Of a stretch of 64,000 nt of DNA, positions 27,601 to 40,794 are shown in pieces. Location of the stretch: positions 23,092,196 through 23,156,195 of the forward strand of contig NC_054873.1 in the NCBI RefSeq assembly GCF_018320785.1. The letters run 5' to 3'. The notes under the pieces are model-generated. The model made no database searches and was not told the DNA's origin. It worked only from the letters and a program-made list of their open reading frames with translations. This stretch comes from Cheilinus undulatus (Eukaryota > Chordata > Actinopteri > Labriformes > Labridae). The number at the start of each line of letters is the position of its first letter. Position 1 is the first letter of the stretch. The position numbers and the translations under genes were made by a program.

Positions 27601-28381
27601 AAAAAACTAAACATACTGTATATGTCAATGGTATATTAAATTCAGAGAAATAAACAGGTCAGCTCTCAGGCTTGGATATTTTAACAGCTCGGACAAAACA
27701 CTCAGAAGTAAAACTTTTGAGACCTAATTGATTTTCTGTTTGAGTTTATCTCTGTTTGGCTCCTTTCCTTTGCTGCCAGCAGACAGACCACCAGGAACAT
27801 CCTTTCTCTGAGGGTCACAAACTGTCCTTCAGGAGATAAGAAGTGTACCACCTACACAGCTTATCAGGGTCCATGGCCTAAATGAGCTGTCTTATCATGA
27901 AGCGTCACAGTCAGCCTGGGAATAGACTAGACCCTCACAAGGATTTATAAAGCACACAGTGAGTCATCTTCATCATTACTGCTTTATGTGCAAAGAAAAT
28001 TCCCTTAAATCTGCAATGACAGCTGAATCGGTGAATATTAAACTTTCTAAAAGACCACTATCTACTTTGAATCTTAACTTTTAGTGAGTAGAAAAAATGT
28101 CAGCTGTTGCTCTTGTAGGGTGTTGTTCCAGGATCACATAAGGTAAGATGGACATTAGTATAAAACATAGTGTGGACAACCACACTAATCTGCAGTGGCT
28201 TACCTGTATGTTTAGAAATGTCTGCCTTGGTCATGGTGTCAGTGTCATTCAGGACATCCTGGTGGACCGACAGGTCAATGCGAAGCTGGCTGTTTTCTGC
28301 CTCCAATGTCACCACCTGTGTCCTCAGCACTATGATATCTTCTGCCATCTTACTCATGGCCGTGCGGTAGTTTTCAAACTC
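24671..28381 (-). CDS. ccdc33: Coiled-coil domain-containing protein 33, C-terminal part (5' exons not identified)
   Basis: Six consecutive minus-strand exons: 28381-28204, 27454-27366, 25608-25486, 25390-25297, 25213-25092, 24862-24671. All have GT-AG borders and compatible phases (0/1, 1/0, 0/0, 0/1, 1/0, 0) and together encode 265 aa ending in TGA at 24673-24671. The peptide is heptad-rich coiled coil: ENYRTAMSKMAEDI, LRTQVVTLEAENSQLR, RIQRLQNNLIKKNDSEKELL, LEATVKQQEKVIEKMEKAL, LAAENSHLRGELDRIQQQ. These match my recollection of the human CCDC33 C-terminus, and the neighbour CYP11A1 is the same as in human. The function is poorly known; a testis/peroxisome link has been suggested for mammalian proteins. 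The last exon may instead splice at 24773|24772 (CAG|GTAAAT), so the final 34 residues are less certain. The N-terminal part, expected toward higher coordinates, was not found with confidence. Confidence 0.88.
25935..26345. repeat. TATCATATTG-type degenerate minisatellite, first block
   Basis: Long run of variants of 'tatcatattgtatc' in ccdc33 intron (between exons 27454-27366 and 25608-25486). It continues at 26990-27235 after an inserted stretch. Apparent ORFs here are artefacts of the repeat. Confidence 0.7.
26560..26992 (+). mobile_element. Probable SINE/LINE 3' end inserted in minisatellite
   Basis: The tail 'tgttttgagataactttggt ... attgattgatt' (26935-26990) is the typical 3' end of a fish retroposon. 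It separates two blocks of the same TATCATATTG repeat, consistent with insertion into it. The 5' limit is uncertain. Confidence 0.5.
26992..27240. repeat. TATCATATTG-type degenerate minisatellite, second block
   Basis: Same unit variants as 25935-26345 ('gtatcatgacatatcttatt', 'catatttaattatcagatat'). Confidence 0.65.
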
Positions 28382-28639
28382 CTGGAGGACAGACAAGGAC
28401 TGTGCTGAAGTGGGCATTTTTAATCGAGGAATCCTTACTTCATTAGTTAATGAAAAGTAATCTGATCAGATTACTGAATCTTATAATTGTGTCGCTCAAA
28501 TTTCTAAACTCACTCATGTCTAACCAGATCCTTGCAAAGGGATACATTCACTGTGGATAGATTAAAAAAAAGAAATTTGGTAACAAAAAAAGGTTTTAAA
28601 AATAATGGGTCTGTCAGCATTAAAGCAATAATAGCAAGT

Positions 28640-29030
28640 AATTGAGGTCCATAATTATTGAATTTTTTAATATCCCATTAACTCTATTATTTAATGTCCC
28701 TTTCAACATAATTTGCAGCTTTACCACTGCAACATCTCCCTGCAGCCGCAGTGATGTCAAATTAAGGTAACACTGCTTTCTAATGTCTCATTTCACTTCA
28801 AAAAAACTTATTCAACTCAGTGGACAAGTTGAAAGTCATCTGCACCTTGTTTTATCAAACATTTACCTTTTCACTGTTCCCTTATTTCCTTTTCAGTCAA
28901 TAACAAGTTCCTTTTTGTGAGGTTAAGTTAATATCATAATCTTTGAGCTACCCAAAGGTCCTTATTTTCTTTCTAAATAAAAGCAAGTCTGTATCCAGAT
29001 AGAAAGTCAATTACCTTTAGTTGAAGACTG
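28640..29030. repeat. Dispersed repeat copy A (paired with 34915-35270)
   Basis: Shares an ordered series of segments with 34915-35270: 'ccataatta', 'gcagtgatgt', 'tgtctcatttcac', 'catctg.accttgt', 'aacatttacct', 'ttaagt', 'aataaaagca', 'gtatccagac/tag.aagtcaa'. Both copies have the same orientation, about 6.3 kb apart. No coding potential seen. Superfamily unknown to me. Confidence 0.65.
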
Positions 29031-32000
29031 TATAAACATCTAAAGTTAAAAGCAAAATGGTCAAATTTTAAATGTGACAACAGGGGATAATAATATCACT
29101 TAACTTCAGAAACCCTGGGAATTATCATGTTGAAATAATCAAAGGATAGCCCTTAAAATTTAGAGCAGTTTTTATCTAATTAATGCTATCTTTGTAAAAT
29201 TGAAATAGCATATCCTTAATGAGCAAATATCAGATGAAGTAGATATTAAGGGCTGACAGATATTGGTTTTTCATGGCTGAGACGGATTATTAGAAGCTCA
29301 TGAGAATAATAAATGATATTTGGAACAGATATTCATTAATTATGATGTACAGTTACTGTGGCAAACATCAAATTTCATGGTAAAAAAAAATAAGTAAAAT
29401 AAATAATTTAGCCCTAGCTCTATCTACACAGAACAGTAGGATATAAGTGCCATTCTCTCTGTCAGTGGTACCCAGGCTTATGTGTTGATTGGTTAGTACT
29501 CACGTGACATCTAAACTCATCAGATTGTGTGATATACAGGACACTTGGTGAGATCATGGAGAGTGGAAAATAAAGCCAGAGCCTTTGCAGAGGAACCAAA
29601 GTAGCACACTTTTTAACTAATTAACTTGATCAATTACCCTTAACATAAAACGCTTATAACTGTCCAAATGAAAAATATCTGCCTTAATAATTGGTCATGA
29701 AAATGTATGGTACATCTGTTAACACCAATTACAAAGCCAAAGGTGGTTTAAGTGTTACATCACTTATTGAACACTGCATACCATTTTTTTCTGATGTTTA
29801 TCCTTTTTTTCTTTGTCAGATGAAATGAGTTATTGGTCATGAAAATGTATGCTTTCTATACCTTACACATCTATATTGATTTCCAATGGCGTACTCTGAG
29901 ATTTTTAGTCCCATTTAGAGTATGGGTGATCCAGATCTGGTAAACTTGAAAACTCTGTATGTGGGTCTGACTTCAGTCCAGCGCTGCTTTGAAAGATCTG
30001 AATGAATATTAAGATAAATAAACTAATCTTGGATAACAAAAGTAACAATATTTTAGAACCTAGTCAATTCTGAACCAGTTATATTTTTTAACAAATATCT
30101 GTGAAGCTACATGAAACTTCTTTGAGTGTCATTACTGCCATCAAGGCATTTTTAAAGAGTAAAGACAAGTTAAATCTCTCTCTCTCTCTCTCTCTCCATT
30201 GCAAAATATATTCAAGTCTCTGATGTTGAAAATGGCAAACCAGTGTGGCTCAAGGACAAAAACACAACACATTATATTACTAAAAACTTCTAGCTAACAT
30301 CCATAGACTAACTAGTCTCTAGATGGTTTTACGCGATCACCACTAGATGTCTCTTCAGCTCTTTCTTTCAGCGTTGCTGAAAGAGCTGCAGTTAACAAGC
30401 CAAGTCTGAACATAGGAGAACCTAAGAACATCCAGACAGCAAACATATCATATATACTCTCTGCCATGATCAGCGTTCAATGAATAATGGATTTGTCTTG
30501 TTGGTATAATCACATAACATGAAAAACTGACATGACTAGACAAGGGAAAGACAGCCTGTGAAATTCTTTAGTCATGGGTGCTTTGACTTGGGGATTTTGG
30601 GATAAATTCTACTTGAATATTCAGAAAACTGTTCGTTCCTTAAAGCCCAATGTCTGATTTGTACCAGAAAAATCATGTCAAATGTATTTACAATGAGATT
30701 ATGTGTAAAGAAATGCTTTTTTCAAGCATTCCTTAACAATGAATGAATCCTTAAGAATGCCCAAGTACATGGTCTCCTTTAATTTCCCATTCCTATTACA
30801 CTCTAAAATATTCCTCACTAATTTTAGCTTCCAGCAGGGCTGCTGTCTGGGAATAAAACTGTTACAGAGCTGTTATCTAGACATTTCTCTGTGACAGGCA
30901 CATGCGTATTGCAGCCCATTGTACTCCTTCACAGGCGTTTTGAATAGACAGAATAGAATGGAGTCAGAGAGTAGGGGTCCAGCTGCATGTATGAGGAGGG
31001 GGGACGATTAGGGGAGTCCAATCTCGGATGGTGTTGTTGTGGCTCCCATGGGACTGAGGGGGTGAAATTGAGCATCTAATTGAAAGGGCAGAAGCGAGGT
31101 GACAATCATGACTATAGATGAGATGGTGTCTCTGCTGGGGGGCCTAAAGGCATGATGGGAAGGGTGGCACCCCATGATGAGAGTGGAAAGTCCCATCATC
31201 TGTCAAAAATCAAAGATTTCATTTCTCCAAATTGGAGGTTCCTGTCATTTTCTTTTATTTGAAGACATTACAGTGGCCTCGCTATCATACATATTCTCAC
31301 TTTAGGACACTTGTATTACAGACAGAAGACAGCTGGGTGGAGCTGAAAGACTGACAACTGATTGTATTTTTCCTTATCCACTATTGCTACAGTGAGGAGC
31401 ATTAATTTATTTCATGATTTCCTACTCAGTCCCAACTGTGTGTGCGCTTAAATTATCTGACAACATCAGACTCTGTCTCACTGTTCACTAACTAAACGTG
31501 ACAGTTGGGATTGCATTTGTCATTGATTCATGACTCTAAATGTCAATTAGCTCTAACCACCTTGTTTTGGAGGCTGCTGATCTCTGTCATGCCATGATCG
31601 TCTTTAAAGTCATGCAGGGGAGGTCTATGGCAAGAACACATAAAAAACAACTTAATGGTGAAATGATAAAGAATAAATTCTTCTTGCATGTTGGATGCAT
31701 TACCGTTTATGTGGATGCTGTATCTGATAGGTGTTGTTGATGTTTGGTCTGTTTGAATGTGACAGCCTCTCTGCTCTCCTTTGATCTTGTATGGTTTCCC
31801 TGTGGACGGCAGGCATTGCTCCTTTGGAGAGTAGGTGGTTATGTGGTAGAATCTGTGCCAGGGCATCATGGGATGGGAGGTTGTACTGATTACTCTGAAA
31901 GAGAAGAGGAAATATTGTGTTTATTGACAAAATCTTCACGTTGAGATAGAAACTCTCTGATAAATTAATAATCCCTTTTAATTTTACATTATCCTAAAGC

Positions 32001-32185
32001 CAGCATGGTAAAACATATTGTTATAAGGATGTCATAATCACTAAACTGCATCTGTATTTCTTGGAAGCGTTCTTAGTTTGCTTTAGTTATGCAAGTGAAC
32101 TCATGACTTTGGATAAGCTGGAACTCAAAAATATCCTTTCAGCAAACATTAAGGAAACAGGAACGTCAGCACTCAAAATGTCCTT
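29031..32185. other. Intergenic/intronic stretch, nothing recognised apart from a (TC)n run
   Basis: No exon or clear transposon was recognised over about 3.1 kb. A (TC)n microsatellite sits at 30175-30197. Short ORFs near 31000-31900 lack family resemblance. Confidence 0.35.
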
Positions 32186-32189
32186 TTCA

Positions 32190-33170
32190 AAAGTTTACTC
32201 AGGCTAACAGGGCACAACGGATGCGTTTCGACACGTAGGTCCTCTTCAGTACGCTGATACTGTTGGAAAGCCTGTTTATTTCCCTTTTAAATGATGCCAC
32301 ATTTGTAAGGAACATGCATTTGTGGGATGAGCAGCAGAGCTGAGTATGTGGGTTGCATTCAAGAAAAGTGTGCCAAATCGACTGTTTGGTGGACTGGATT
32401 ATTGAAGTCTGAAGAAACAAAACATATTAGCAATTCAACAACTTATTCATTCAACAAACAGGAGCCTCAGTAGAGTGTGGAAGAACCATACACAGCCACA
32501 ACAGCCTGGTCAGTTATAGGATTGCCACTGGTTTCAGAGTCTGATTTGATAAATCTCTGCATTGAGATTGTCTCCAATTAAGACAAGCCTCGTTTTTTTT
32601 TAGATGAGGGAAATGCAACCCCACAACATCACTCTGCCTCCACCAAAAGATGTGACTCTATCAGAGCAGCAATCAGCATGGCATTCTCTGCATCTTCTCC
32701 ACACAACAATCCAACTGCCATGGGCAGAATCTGGACTCACCACTGAACATGGTGTTTCTCCACATATCCATGTTCCATAGCAGGTATTGTCAAAACAAAT
32801 GCAAATGTGCCTGACAGTTAAGGGCAGTTGTAGAAGACCTCCTGGCAGCCCTTGGCTGTGTGTCTGTCCTGGATTGTCTAGACAGAGAGCTGTCAGCCAC
32901 ATCGGCCTGCAAAACTTGACTGACTTAAATCTGTAGAAGACAGCCCACGGTTCCTTCGTGCTGACAGGGTGAGGAAACTGTCCTCTTGTGTTGTTGTCTT
33001 CGTGGGACACCCTGCTTCGACATCCCCCGTTACATAAAATTTGGCCCTTATTTTGGAGATGGTACTAGGTCTCACTCCAAATAATGCCGCAACTTGATTT
33101 TGCGGAACACCAGCTTGAAGTTCAATCAAGTCGAACAAATGTGGCATGCTGATTCTTGGAGCAGACACCT
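32190..33170 (-). pseudogene. Tc1-like transposase pseudogene with 3' terminal region
   Basis: Minus-strand frames give a Tc1-type transposase in pieces: an N-terminal helix-turn-helix (33168-32893; ELQAGVPQNQVAALFGVRPS, then STISKIRAKFYVTGDVEAG) and, in another frame, the part before and around the second catalytic Asp (about 32760-32600; WRRCRECHADCC, FGGGRVMLWG). Frameshifts and missing middle/C-terminal parts make it inactive. Downstream on the minus strand (32400-32190) is the element's terminal sequence, including 'tgcatttgtgggatgagcag' read on plus. A plus-oriented terminal copy lies at 33220-33430. Confidence 0.85.
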
Positions 33171-33214
33171 ACTAACAACTGTAGCAGGGCCCACGCTCAA
33201 AACGAGTACCTGGG

Positions 33215-33430
33215 GTACCAGAAGCTCAAAACAGGTCAATAGCAACAGCAGAATAAGCTGTTTGGCACTGGCAGAGAAGATTTGGCAAATTTTTCATGGG
33301 CGCAACCCACATACTCAACTCTGCTGCTCATCCCACAAATGCATGTTCCTTACAAATGTGGCACCATTTACAAGGGAAATATAAAGGCTTTCCAACCGTT
33401 TAAGATTTCTGCCAGTAAGCCTTGTTACAA
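33215..33430 (+). mobile_element. Inverted terminal region of the Tc1-like element
   Basis: Segment 33300-33410 ('cacatactcaactctgctgc', 'atgttccttacaaatgtggc') is the reverse complement of 32270-32350, so the transposase pseudogene sits between inverted copies. Either these are long terminal inverted repeats, or two copies of the family lie head to head. Confidence 0.7.
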
Positions 33431-34485
33431 CAAAGAAATAATCTACCAAACACAAATTTTCCTTACTGTTTCTGCTAAGTTTATTTTTCTCCTCATATAA
33501 ATATTGTACATTATCAGGATCTGACATCTGGAAGTGTAACTTCAGAGAGAAAGGCAGCTGTTTAAAATGGCAAATCAAAGTTTAGCTAGTTTATAGAAAA
33601 AAATTACAATGATGACACAAGTTTGCCTTTTAGAGTTTAAGTGACAGGCAGCAGTACAAATGGGGATAAAAGGGATAAAACATGAATTAGACAGATATAA
33701 AGAAACTATATTTCCTGAAAATGTGGGTTGAAAACCTGAACACCTATTTGAATCTTAAATCTACCAGTCGTGTTTTTGCAAATATAAAAGCTTTTATCCA
33801 AAAACATTGTCCCTTTTACCTCTCAGTTCTCACTGTGTGTGTGAGTGAGGTCTGTTCTCCCTCTTTATCTTTAAAGGCTGTTACATCATTATGCATACAG
33901 CACCCACTCTATAACAAGAGAGCACTTAGTCAGTGACCCTCCAGTCCTTTAGGTTTGAGCCCTGCATATACAATGTACACAAAGCCAATGATCACTGTTG
34001 CCAGGTAGCACAAAAAGCCACCAGATGAAATAAAGTCATTATCTATTATCCTCCTACAGCCTCTCCCTCCAACACAAATCCCTCCACACAGTCACAGCCT
34101 ACCTTTACAGAGTCAGGGCTGCTGAGTGTTTTAGTCTTTTTCAAGGCCTTCATCCCTTCATCCCACTGATAAGTTCAAAGTCTTTATGAGAGGAATGAAC
34201 TCCCAGCTGATGGAGGATGTAAAAGCTGAAGGTCCGTCATGACCTGAGAACAATCAACCTGTAACCACAACACAAGCCATGGCAACTTTCAGGCCCAGCG
34301 TGACTCCTGTTGTGCAAGGAAAATTTAATATCATGTTTCATACACAAGAAAGGTCAAAGCTAATCTAAGGTGTGCTCTGTTTTATTCTGCTGCTTCCAGC
34401 CTTCTTTACTACGGTGTAAAGGTACTCATGGCATTCACTGCGTTACTTTGCTCATAGTAATTCAAGTTCATGGGTGACTGGGATT
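33431..34485. other. Intergenic stretch, nothing recognised
   Basis: No exon or clear repeat was recognised. Short ORFs (for example 33721-33936) lack splice context and family resemblance. Confidence 0.3.
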
Positions 34486-34489
34486 TTTT

Positions 34490-34880
34490 ATGGGGGTGTC
34501 CTTTGAAATTTTGAGAATTTTCCCAGAAATTTCAGTGAATTTCTTTGTTTTTTTTCAGGGTAATTTCCCCTAATTTTCAAGGCATTTGGAGGAATGTATT
34601 TATACATTTATGAGAATATGATAAGAATTTAAAAGAAGTTTCAGGGGGATTTACTTGAAACATTTCTAATGAATTTGCATGCATTTTTGAAATTTTTTAA
34701 TGGGATGTTTAGACTTTACAAACAAGTTTCACTGAGACATGAGGAGAATATTTTGTAGAAATGTTGGGGTACTGTCTATGATACACTTTAAAAAGCAGGG
34801 TGAAGAATTTTCACATAATATTTTGATAATTTCATTTTAATTTTGAGTAATTGGTGTGGATTTTGGACTGGAAAAATGTG
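34490..34880. repeat. AT-rich 'gaaatttc'-type degenerate repeat, second copy
   Basis: Made of variants of GAAATTT / AATTTTC like 7890-8260. It abuts the dispersed repeat at 34915. Confidence 0.4.
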
Positions 34881-34914
34881 CAAAACCCAGATGACTTTTG
34901 AATTAATGTATCAA

Positions 34915-35270
34915 TTTAGATGTGATTAAAGTCCATAATTAGTGCATTAGTCCTTTAAATCACATTCTTTTTTGTTCCTTTAACATGTTTTGGTTAAGAG
35001 ACAGCAACACCTGCAGCAACAGTGATGTAAAATAAGTCCACCACTGCACCTCAGTGTCTCATTTCACCTCAAAAAACACAGACAGCTCAGTAAAAAGCCA
35101 TCTGAACCTTGTGTGATCTAACATTTACCTATTCTATAACATGTTTTGTTTTTTTTTTGTGGTTAAGTCCTTGTCATCATACTCAATCTACCTGAAGTTC
35201 CCAATTTCCTTTGAAAATAAAAGCAGCACTGTATCCAGACAGGAAGTCAAAAACTCTTAGTATGTGGTGG
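34915..35270. repeat. Dispersed repeat copy B (paired with 28640-29030)
   Basis: See copy A: same ordered segments including 'tgtctcatttcacctcaaaa' and 'ctgtatccagacaggaagtc'. Downstream (35420-35510) is a 'gattaatcatgatt / gattaatgcattaatgat' stretch that may belong to the same repeat family. Confidence 0.65.
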
Positions 35271-35514
35271 TACATAAATCCTAAATGAAACAAAAGCAAT
35301 TTTGAATACAAACTAATGGAATTTCAAAAGGGACAAAGAAAAAGAAAATTAATCACAAATATAGAAATTCTGAAATTGATCTCAATAAATTTATTTTACA
35401 TCCAGAATGTGCTGAAAGGGACAATAAAGTACATGATTAATCATGATTTTTCTTTTCAAAAGCACTCTTTGTAAACCTTGATCACATCATGATTAATGCA
35501 TTAATGATGACACC

Positions 35515-37235
35515 TTTAATTTATAGGCAAATTTATATTAAAAACACATTTTAAATGTTCAATGTGGTATTCTTCTCTTTCCTTTGAAGTGAAGACCAAT
35601 ATCATCAGGACATTCCCATAAATAATGCATTATAATTTTGTGTTTTTATTTTTAGAATAGTATGTTACAGCATGTTATCTAGTAAGTTAGGAGTGTTTTT
35701 TTAAATTTTTAATCTTAAATCAAAAAGTGATATCTGACTTAATTCCCAAACAGACTCACTCAAGTATGAGAATGTATCTTTTTGTTCAGTATCCTAGCAT
35801 GACTTTCTAATAATTTGGGCCATTTAATAAAAATGATGATGTTTTCAGCACTTTTGAATTGCCATCCTGAATGTATCTGCCACTACTATTATGCTTTTCT
35901 ATTTCTGCATACCTAAAAAAAACAAAAAAACCCGAAAACAAACGTGTGTTTATGCCTGGAAACAGCATGAAACAATCAATGGAATCAAAGGGAGGTTCCT
36001 GCTCAGTAAATACCAGCCCCCACATGAATTGTGTCTTAGCTTGGATAAGCAGATTGATGGTGACTGACTAATGATTTCTACATGGCACACTGAGCAGCAC
36101 CTGTGGCTCCCTCTGAGACTTTATTCCCAGCTTCACTCAACTCACTCAGGGTCTCATAGATCATACTGGGCAAGAAGAGCTCAACTGAAACATAACATGC
36201 TGGTAATACAAAAATTTGATTTTAGGCAAAACAAACAAAAATATAAAAAAGAATACTGTCAGGGAAAAAAAACAATCAGGGCTGGGTTTATACGCTTTCA
36301 AAAGGTTGACATTGCTAAAAGTTGACATCAAGTCATTATAAATGTCATAAGTTTAATATATAAAGTATAATAGATAGGAAAAATGAATAAAGCTATATTT
36401 GCCAAATGTGTGCATAAACATGTTTGTTTGTAAATGTATGAAGCGGTCTCTATAGCACAGATCAATATCTGTCCAATATCTTGGGCTGCTCATTTGCAGT
36501 GAAAGCTGTGATCAACAGTCATTAACATCTGATTAAGAGTAACAATGAAAGTGAGGGCAGGGAGGTCTATAATGTCCATAAGTGATCAGTATCCTGATGA
36601 AAGTGTATATTTCTTCTATTTGCTCAGATGCTTGTAATAAATTTAACTGTACTATAATAATATGTGCCTATATGTTCATTACCAATACCTCTGCATGATT
36701 TAAAAAAAAAAAAAAAATTAGACGAATAACTGTCCCTTAGAAATGACTTCCCTCAGCTTGTTGTTGAAGTTACCGGAGTAGACTCATGAGTTTTGGTTGG
36801 TTGGAATCTAAAATGTACTGTCAGCAACTTGTAAGGAAACACCTGCTATAAATGATTCAAAAGAATATTACTCATGGTAATAACAGGAAGAAAAGAACCT
36901 CTTATGAAATATCAAAATGTTTCCCACGCACCAGTAATGCTGCTGAAAGGAGGCTCCACAAGGGAATATTGCTGAACAAGCATAAATACATGACTGCAAT
37001 TTATCAAGGCCGACATTTTTGCATAACTGTCTGCTAGGCATAAATACACAGAAGTATTTTTTTCTTTTTTTCTGAGTTTTATTTCTCTGAGTTAATCACA
37101 TTAAAATTGCAGCAGAGACTCTGATGTAGGTCATTCAAAGAAGCAAACAGGTGCCAACTGTTACTTATCTGGGCTTATTTCTGCTGGGGTTTGAAACATT
37201 GGAAGATACTCATAAAAACAGCTGATGGAGGGACA
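35515..37235. other. AT-rich stretch, nothing recognised
   Basis: No exon, RNA gene or clear transposon recognised. Poly-A near 36702-36717. Short ORFs here carry no family resemblance. Confidence 0.3.
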
Positions 37236-37239
37236 AAGA

Positions 37240-38360
37240 TAACCCAAGTAATACAAAATATATTTTTTAAATGATGAGTTCATTTACTTAGGGAAAATGC
37301 AATCCAAACCTATGTGGCCATATGTAAAAAAGTAAATGCCCCACCTTGTTAAATAATGAATTATCAACAGATCACTGAAATAGAACCTGTCTGACAAAGT
37401 GAAGAAGGCTAAAAGATGTCAATACACAACACGTAATGCCACAGTCTAAAGAATCTCAAGAACAAAAGCCATCTCTAGGATTTGGCCCTCCAGCAAACCA
37501 CAGTGAGGGCCTTTACCCACAAATGGAGAAAACTTTGAGCAGTAATGAACCTTCCCAGGAGTGGCCGGCCAACCAACATTACTCCAAACACATCCATGAC
37601 TCATGCAGGAGGTCGCATAAGAACTCAGATTGACATAAAGGCCTCACATGACTCAATTAAGCTGAGTTTTCATGATAAATAAGAGAGAGACTGGGAAAAA
37701 CGGCATCCATGGGAGAGTCCCAACGCCAAATCCACTGCTGACCAAAAAAACAAAACACAAAGGCTCGTCTCACATTTGCCAAAAAAAAAAAAACATCTTG
37801 ACTTTTTGCAAAAGATTCTGTGGATTGACAAGATAAAAGTGGAACTTTTTGGAAGGTTTGTGTCCTGTTGCTTTTGGCATAAAAATAACAGCGTTTCATA
37901 AAAGAACATCATACCAACAGTCAAACATGTCGGTGATAATGTGATGGTCTAGGGCTGTTTTGCTGCTTCAGCACCTGGACCACTTGTCTTAATTGATGGA
38001 ACCATGATCTCTGCTCTCTACCAGAAAATCCTGGAAGAGAATGTCCAGTCATCACTTTGTGACCTCAAGTTCAAACGCTCTTGGGTTATGCAGCAGGACA
38101 ATGACCCTAGGTCCACATCTGAATGTCTTAGAAAACAAATGAAGGTTTTTAGTGGCCTGGTCAAAGTCTGGACTTAAATCCTATTAAAATGCTGTGGCAT
38201 GACCATAAACGGGCTGTTCATGCCTGATAACTCTCCAATTTGGCTAAATTAAAACAATTCTGCGAAGAGTGGGCTAAAATTCCTCAGTGTGAAAGACTCA
38301 TTGCCAGTTATCTCAATCACTTGCTTGCAGTTGTTCCTGCCCCCTCTTTTTTTATTTTTT
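37240..38360 (+). pseudogene. Tc1-like transposon with transposase pseudogene
   Basis: Left terminal sequence (37240-37345) is the same family as 17215-17450. Transposase-derived DNA follows in order: 'aagaatctcaagaacaaaag' (N-terminal region), 'tcccaggagtggccggccaa', 'tggattgacaagataaaagt' (catalytic Asp region), 'ctaccagaaaatcctggaag' and 'atgcagcaggacaatgaccc' (DN region), ending near 38350. Multiple frameshifts and stops make it non-functional. Confidence 0.9.
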
Positions 38361-38399
38361 GACTGTTGTTTGTTCACACGTGGACACGTTAGAATCTGG

Positions 38400-40790
38400 T
38401 CAGTGCTCTATTTAGTAACCTAAATTAAAGTAAAAACTCAGATATGAATGGATATAAGATATAAACCTCCATGCACATGAATATGTTGGTTTCAGATTCT
38501 TATTTAAAAATCTTACTCTGCTTAGTTTTTAGATAAATATTTTCATAACTCCCTGCTTTAATTCATGATAAATAATTCATCAGATGCTCGCAGCTATTTG
38601 CTCTGGTAGAAGACATAATCTTCTCCTAATCCAACAGGGGAAATCATGCACAAGTGAGAACACTTCCTGCAGGTTCTAATATCACATCATCATGCATGGG
38701 ATTGCCTGACAAATTTACAAAATCCTCACAAGAAAATAATTCATCTTCACATGTTGTGTTCGTGTGTGGAATGGATCTGACCATGTTATCTGTGGAGCAG
38801 GAGAAAGGCAGATACAAAGTGTGTCCCCATGCAGGAACAAGGGTGTCTCTGAAATGAGCTGTGGTCTGAGCTTTCTGTAACATCATCAGAATTCAACACA
38901 CAACCTGAAAAATGCAGCAAATGGGCTTTTCATTGGAGTGACAGCTCTGCGTCTGCAGCCACACAGAGCTTCAATTAGGCTGCCAGAGCCATGCACCTCC
39001 CAGGAGCTTTCTCTTCATCCCCATATTCTACCTTTCCTGTCCAACACCTTTTATTTCTCCCCTTGAATCCTTCATCAGACACAGACTTCACTCTTTCCCT
39101 ATTTCTGACCTCAGCAGGCCCTCTGTCTGTCTTTCCTAAAAGCATCATCCTCACCAACCCCGTCATAGTGCTGTTCACATGTGACAAGTGGAAATACTTG
39201 TAGCGTGCTAATGGACACAGATGTCAGTGGGGTGTTTGGGGAAAGGGAACCGAAGCAGAAAGGAGGAAGAGATAAACCTGAGAAAAGAGGATGTGGGGGT
39301 TTACACAGCTGGTCTCTTTTCTGCACAGGAATTTGGGGTCAGTTGTTCCTCTTTCCTAACTGTGCTGAGTCTGTGAAGATCCAATCAAGAAATAATGGGA
39401 TCAGAGGAGAGACAGAATAGCTACAAAGTTTTACTGATTTTCATCCTGCATAATAACTCTGTTCAGAGATATGAACACATACAGAGAGCTTACAGAATAA
39501 AGCAAAACACTTTAAAAAGCTACTCCTTAAAATGCTACACAACCAACATTTATTTTTAATGCCTATAAACTTTGTCTCAGGCTATGTGTAAGATGAAGTG
39601 AACTGCAGCATGCTAGAGAAACTACGTGTTTTTTTTTTTCATATAACCTGATCTAAATGCTCTTATTATCCAGTTTAGTCACCAAAAATAATCTATCTTA
39701 CATATGGCACAGGGAAAGTCTATTCAAACTGTAATCCGGTCAAGACTAGTTGTAAGTTATCTGCATTTCTGTTCTGAAACAATAAAATAAGATTTTGCAA
39801 AAGTGAATTTTGTATACCAGGTAAAAAGGTTCAATTACAGGTCTTCCCCCAGAAACAGAAATTTGCTCTGTGTGTGATATTGTGTCTGCCTTGTCAGCAG
39901 AATAAAATCAGGTCTGCAGTGAGCCTTTAAAAGGTTTTTTAAAAAAGGGGGCAGTAATGAAAGAGAGAGATGGGGGGGTTGAAGTGGGACAGAGGTGTGT
40001 GTGTCAAGGGCAATGTGCAGCTTTGACTCAAGGACGTGTGAGGCTGACAGCCAAAGCCACTCCTCCCGAGGTCCACAGTGACAGCAGAGCCAAGGATTAT
40101 CAGTAAATCAACGTCTGTCAATTACAGTGATGCTGCTGTGAAACCACAGTGCTCCATAAACAAACAGGGTGTGCGCGTAAAAAGAGGTTGGCCCTGAGTT
40201 TAATGAGGGCTGAGGGGGAATGAGGACAACCAAACACACAGGTCCATAACAGTGAAGACACAATCTAACATAAATATGACAGATTTGAAAAATAATAATT
40301 AAAAAAAAAAACATATTCTCCAAATCCTTGAAATGTTGACTTCTTGACTATAACATTTTACCTAACATGTAACTTGGAATTTACTCTACTTGTATGCTAA
40401 ATATGCACTGTAAGAATTTCCTATACAACAACCAAACATGAGAAAAGATGCCTCCTAATACAATATTGTTGAAATATATTTGGAATTCATTAATAAGTAG
40501 ATAATAGGGGAGAAGTTAGAACATATTCTTTGAATTTAAGTTGAAATCTTTTTTTCTTTTAATTAAATACTCAATAATTTTATCTCTATAGCACTCAGAT
40601 TCTTCTCGTAGTTAACTTTTTGTTTCTTGTAAAAAGCCATCATTTTTTGACAGCTTGTAACACAGAGCACACATAAAAGTCAAGAGCAACTTGTTGAATT
40701 TTTAACTTTTTGTTGTGTTTTATTTGATTATATCTATTGCGCCTCCGCCTAGAGCAGTGTTACTCGACACTGCTCAACTAAAGAGCCAAA
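38400..40790. other. Non-repetitive-looking stretch, nothing recognised
   Basis: About 2.4 kb without a recognised exon or transposon. Two GC-richer blocks (38640-38900 and 38950-39400) look unlike the surrounding AT-rich DNA and could be conserved non-coding elements, but this cannot be judged from one genome. Confidence 0.3.
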
Positions 40791-40794
40791 ATTA

